Shown here piece by piece: positions 59,711 to 64,000 of a DNA stretch of 64,000 nt (its first letter is position 1; every line of letters begins with the position of its first letter). The translations under genes were made by a program, and so were the position numbers. Source of the DNA: Lateolabrax maculatus (Eukaryota > Chordata > Actinopteri > Acropomatiformes > Lateolabracidae); contig CM062201.1 of the NCBI GenBank assembly GCA_031216445.1, positions 6,246,001 to 6,310,000 of the forward strand, read 5' to 3'. Below the pieces are notes generated by a model. That model saw only the letters and a list, made by a program, of their open reading frames with translations. It was not told where the DNA came from and made no database searches.

Positions 59711-60657
59711 GTCAGATTATTTGTTAACTACTGTTTCCAAGGTGAAGAATAAACTTTGAACTTCCGACAATTTATGCTGTTTCCATGACTTTAAACTTCC
59801 TTAGAACTATTTCTTTTTGGAAAAGTTGATTGCTGTCTTTCCTACCGCCCATCTTTATGTTAATAGTGGTGTATTCATTCACAGCTGGGAGCTGCCAGCA
59901 CAACAGGCCACTCTGCTGCTGTACTGGAGCTACTACTGTATAGCATCCCTGCCATTACCCTGTCACATGCAAATCAAAGAAAAAGAAAAAAACACCATGA
60001 AGTGTCTTGGTGCGGAGTAGTTCCAGCACCAACCAATAATAACAGCATCAATGCTCCTTGGCATAGCATCCAGGGCTAGTAGGGCTTTATTCAGAATTTA
60101 TGTTTGCAGTACGTCTCAATGTGATCACCCCCTTAGTGCCCAGCAGGAGTGGGACCTGCAGCCCAAATGTGGGTCCTGACCTGTGGTTTGGGAAATTATA
60201 ATGTACTTAAAAATACTGGAAAAAACTGAAGGCATTATTTTAAGAGCGTCTGCTCAATGTGTAATAGTGTCCGTCCCTGAGGAACTCTTTAAACCAAGCA
60301 CAGTGCTCTCTTCCTGTTCTTGTGCTAACATACATGTACATGCACACACACACAAAGTGCAGGCAGACAAACAAGCAGACTGGTGGGCAAAATGTGCAAC
60401 AACGCACGCACGAAGAGGATAACCACGAGTCAATGTGCACAGTTTATTTAGACACAAACGCACACATTGTTCCTGTGTGTCAGACTGTCATTTGGTGGTG
60501 CTCTGGGACTATTTAGCTGAGGGAACAGCTCAGTGAGGGAGCCGTCAAAACAGGAAGTGTTTTATGTAGCTGAAACATTCCATTTTTAACTCTCACACAG
60601 GTTAGCTAAAATAAATAACACGCTCAGCCCCCCCGACCTGGGAGGTGACATGCACAC

Positions 60658-60660
<3 letters not shown>

Positions 60661-60691
<31 letters not shown>

Positions 60692-60789
60692 AAAGTACCA
60701 ATATGTGTGTTCCTGCTGTGTTGTGTTTGCTTATGTCTTTACGCTTGTAATTGTGCATTTGCACATTCATGCATGCTGGCATGGGTTTG

Positions 60790-60825
<36 letters not shown>

Positions 60826-60832
60826 CGCGCGT
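60661..60832. repeat. Two (GT)n microsatellites
   Basis: GT runs at 60661-60690 and 60794-60832 (the latter ending GCGCGCGTGTG). They create spurious Val/Cys-rich ORFs. Confidence 0.94.
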
Positions 60833-61635
60833 GTGCCTGCATACCAGCCCTCCCCCCAAGCACTGCAGAGGCCTCCGAGTCTCCTGAAGTCATTTCCTCT
60901 TTGATGGGGGACCTTGACTCTGTGGCTGCACTCACACAGAATTACAGTCCTCTAGACCAGGACTCACTGTGGGATCTGGGAAGTTTTAGACCAGTTTAGA
61001 CCGGTGGAGCCCAATATCAGATCTGTTCCGGTCTGTGTCCAGTCAATCACACATTGGAAATGATGCGGTTAGATCGCTAAAAAACATATTGTAGAATTGA
61101 TTGATACTACATCGTCTGTCTGGTTTTCCCACTCAGAAAAGAATAACATTTCAAGGTAAATCATAATAAGATGTTCGTCCTCCAATAGAAAACCCCCACA
61201 TCTGTGCAGCAGTAGTTCTATTCAAAACACTCTAAGGTGACAAGCCGCTTTTAAAAACACATTAATCCTGTGACCAGGTCGGAGGCCAGAGACCCTGTCC
61301 TGACCTGTAAAAAAAGAACTCCAAGAATGCTCTGTTTCGAGGATTAGAGGGTAGAGTCAATTACAGATGACAAAAACAGCTAAACAAATAATTCAGTGTT
61401 TGGAGAAACTGTGAATATACATTATATTGATCTTGAAATTCTACATTTCATAAATTTAAAAAATGAGATAATTTGAATTAATTTCCAAAGCCAGCGATTT
61501 AAGCATCTCTTCTCGAGAAACATCACAAAGTCATGTCAGTGTGACAGTGAGCCAGCACGCACAATACCAGGGCCGTGAAACTGACACAGCTAAATGGTAT
61601 TCAGCCATCATGTTTCCTCCTGTGCCATGTCTAGA

Positions 61636-62112
61636 TAGCCTGGCATCGTCTATGTATATTAGTATCAAATGTGTATTAGTCTGGAACCTCTCAGTTCTTT
61701 TTTGATTTCCAAGGGGCGTTATCGACGGGCGGAGACAACCAATCAGAGCAACGAAACGCCATCCTGTCAGAAGTTCAGCAAACACATATTTCATATCAAC
61801 ATAAGTTTAAATGCAGTTGTTTGTTCTTCTTTTAGAGAAAATTTACTGTCCAGTCCGTTTAATACTGCCGCGATAGCCGATTCAACCGAATGTTCCGCAT
61901 CAGCGGCAGCCATCTTGGTTGTTACAAAGATATCTCAGCAGTGCTCCTCTCTGTCAGTCATCGTATTAAACCTGCCCCATATTGGATAAACGGTTGTGAG
62001 TGGCTCGCCACATACCAGTTCTGGTGGAGATCTCTCTGAATGGGAGAGGGGCCAGACGTATCTGCCAGAGCAAATAAAACAAGAGCTCGCAGATTTGTCT
62101 GCTCCCAGGCTA
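61636..62112. mobile_element. Non-autonomous DNA transposon with TIRs and 8-9 bp target duplication
   Basis: A 477-bp element begins TAGCCTGGCA and ends CCCAGGCTA, which are inverse of each other. It is flanked by ATGTCTAGA on the left (61627-61635) and ATGTCTAAA on the right (62113-62121), an 8-9 bp target-site duplication with one mismatch. The TSD length suggests a hAT-like or Mutator-like mover. There is no transposase ORF. A central block (CAAGGGGCGTTATCGACGGG) recurs in other fish genomes as I remember them. Confidence 0.78.
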
Positions 62113-62506
62113 ATGTCTAAATGCCTTCCATGAAAAAGGTCTTGCTCTGTGAAGACTGTCGTTCTGGAAGCTTACCTACTTTGTGGCCTTTTTTTTGCAG
62201 GAGCCTGGAGAGCAGAGTTGGGTCACCTGGACTAAATGCCTGACGACATATAGTGGAAGTCAGCCAGCCTCCTTCTTTGTCCTCTCGTCTCTATCATTTT
62301 GTTTGGTTTGATTACATGTTATAGTATTTGCTGCACCATATTGTTTTCACTTTGGCTTTTAGTTACTTTTCTCATATCCTTGGGTACAAATCAAACTTCC
62401 AAAGTAATAACTGATCTGTGGTCTCCCTCCCTTCTTAATCATCCTTTCAGTCAGGTTGTGACACATTTGACAGTGTGGCTGGTTCAAGTATTGTGTTGAA
62501 CCTCTG

Positions 62507-62804
62507 CATTAAAGGAATAGTTTTGGGAAATACTTGTATTCGCTTTTTTTGTAGCGAGTTAGAAGAGAAAATTGATACCACTCCATGTCTGTACAGTAGA
62601 CTGACTGAAAAACAGGGGGACATAGCTGGCCTGGCTCTATCCAAAAATATAATAATAATAATACCACCTCTACAGCTCATTCAATGATATTATATCTAAT
62701 TTGTTCATCTATTCAACAACCAAATAAGTTTCATATTGAACAAACAAATTCTCATCCAACTCTGAATGAAAGTGAGTAAGATATGTCAAACTCTTCCTTT
62801 AATG
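62507..62804 (+). mobile_element. MITE with CATTAAAGGAA terminal inverted repeats
   Basis: The left end CATTAAAGGAATAGTTT and the right end AAACTCTTCCTTTAATG are inverse of each other with one mismatch in 17. The 298-bp body includes GAAATACTTGTATTCGC, TACCACTCCATGTCTGTACA and AGCTGGCCTGGCTCT. Together these mark a very common teleost MITE family, here with internal loss relative to the longer form I remember. An internal ATA(ATA)n run is present. Non-coding. Confidence 0.82.
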
Positions 62805-64000
62805 TAAAACTTGACCGACAATCAGACAATGATCTTTCTGTAAGTATAATAAAATGTCATTAACAACACACCAGGCCCTTAAATAAGCATCCATTTATTC
62901 ACGAGCAGCACTTTTAGTCTTTAAAGCACTCTGTTAACTCTGGGTCTTCAGTCTAGGCATTTCAATTCTATGTTCTCCGGGTTTCTGGTTCCAATCACTG
63001 CTGCAGCCTTCACACAACCACTTTGTATATCAAACAGAATCCAAACGATGTTTTGAATATGAATTTCTCACAAATGCACAGTGCAGCTTCCTCTTTAAGG
63101 AGTTTTATATGTGTGAACGCTAGCATGAGTGATCTTGTGCAATATAAAACAGTCTGTACATTTGTTTATATTTGTGTATGTGCACATGTTTCTTATTAGT
63201 CACACTGACAGCCGCCTGCGAAGTCCCAACCACACCCAAGTGACCGTCTGAGTGAAGAAAGCTGTGGTCAGTGCTGACGTGGACATAAAGCTGCTTACAA
63301 GCAACTTATTATAAAAAAGTGAGCATAACAGCCGTCATATCACACTTTTGTATTGATATATATAGAATATTTTAATCACTTAGTGCTGGACAGTACTTTG
63401 CTTGTGTTGTTTGTCTTAAAAGTAATGTTATGCTCCTGTGGTTTGTACATTTAAACTGCAGTTTTCCCAGAGTTTTTACTGCATCGCACTTCCCTCCCTT
63501 AGTTCACCACATTATCTCGCTCTGCATCATACCAGTATCTGCTGATGCAAAAGCCGCTAACCACAGAGATCCCCTTTTTTGTTTCCAACTAAATTTCTTC
63601 TTACACATCTGCCCATGCAATTAGTTTCTGCAATTACGGGACAAGGCATGATGAGATGGGAAATGATCACTTCAGTTCATTTTATAAATAAATGCTCCAA
63701 AAATGAGCCTAAAGGTCACATGCATACAGTACGACCCTCATCTATCTTAGAGTTGCCTGATATTGTAAGGCCAGAATTCATAATGGACTGTATTTTAAGA
63801 TTTCTGTCGTCATGGTACGACCACAACACCAACTGTACACCCAATGGGTATACTAAAGAGCTTGACCCTGTTCAACAAATAGGGATTAGATAGAGGAAAT
63901 AGGGATGTAATTGATTATTTTTGTGTTGAAAAGTTGCAAATGTTCAGTGTTAAGCTGGTGGGACTCTCCACTGAAAGCCAGAGTACTAACATTCTTTCTT

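Larger units (their letters stand above)
35101..64000. other. Gene-poor upstream region
   Basis: No coding exon with a recognisable family is seen on either strand. I looked in particular for vitamin D receptor exons, because VDR flanks HDAC7 in human, and found none. Unique stretches over 300 bases with nothing recognisable include 35100-36500, 38700-39900, 41570-44000, 45500-46400, 54560-55500, 55700-59150 (hairpin at 56.5 kb apart) and 62810-64000. Distal regulatory elements or 5' non-coding exons of hdac7 could lie here unseen. Confidence 0.7.

Noticed and set aside
60642..60999. Plus-strand ORFs ending in a non-repetitive 40-codon piece (SPEVISSLMGDLDSVAALTQ)
   Set aside because: The ORFs arise from GT repeats (Cys/Val runs). 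The C-terminal piece matches no family I know, and splice signals are not convincing on either strand.
35101..64000. Possible vdr gene upstream of hdac7, as in the human locus
   Set aside because: No zinc-finger or ligand-binding-domain exon of a nuclear receptor was found on either strand, so it is either outside the window or not syntenic here.
1..64000. CRISPR arrays, bacterial operons, tRNA or rRNA genes
   Set aside because: Repeats are dinucleotide satellites or eukaryotic mobile elements. The only tRNA-like sequence is the SINE head at 51.39 kb, which lacks a full cloverleaf.

Overview
The window is vertebrate nuclear DNA, most likely from a teleost fish. It has a split gene with small exons, GT-AG introns, dozens of (CA)n/(GT)n microsatellites, a CpG-island promoter, a tRNA-derived SINE and many short non-autonomous elements of kinds common in fish genomes. 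There is no sign of bacterial, organellar or viral origin. I cannot name the species.

One protein-coding gene is supported. It is a class IIa histone deacetylase, hdac7, on the minus strand, so its 5' end is on the right. I rebuilt twenty exons between 33334 and 1382 by matching reading phase across every junction. A probable non-coding first exon lies in the CpG island near 34.5-34.9 kb. The last visible exon (1382-1479) ends inside the deacetylase domain with a split codon, so the remaining C-terminal exons lie off the left edge. Counting from the conserved Met of the MDLRVG start (codon at 14399-14397), 793 full codons are visible. They hold, in order: a CtBP-type P-x-DLR motif, a coiled Gln-rich stretch, the MEF2-binding helix, four 14-3-3 phosphoserine motifs around a basic NLS, the structural-zinc residues (C548, C550, H556, C633) and the first catalytic residues (H684, H685, D722, H724). 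All of these zinc and catalytic residues sit exactly 15 positions after the human HDAC7 numbers I recall.

Layout. 1-1381: intron. 1382-14443: the compact exon-rich body of hdac7. It includes a dead L2/CR1-type retrotransposon fragment at about 8.0-8.9 kb, a MITE at 10.76-10.96 kb and CA repeats next to several 5' splice sites. 14444-33265: one 18.8-kb intron with microsatellites, a 388-bp foldback element and dispersed repeats. 33266-33334: an upstream coding exon. 34.0-35.1 kb: CpG island and promoter. 35.1-64 kb: gene-poor DNA upstream of hdac7. It contains a direct duplication of about 0.5 kb (36.5/37.7 kb), a SINE (51.4 kb), several foldback/TIR elements (59.2, 61.6 and 62.5 kb), purine-rich and G-rich tracts and microsatellites. 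I see no second gene there.

I found no convincing new system. The observations most worth following are the clustering of CA repeats just inside hdac7 5' splice sites, the extra in-phase N-terminal exon whose start codon is not visible, and several mobile-element copies whose structure can be read directly.
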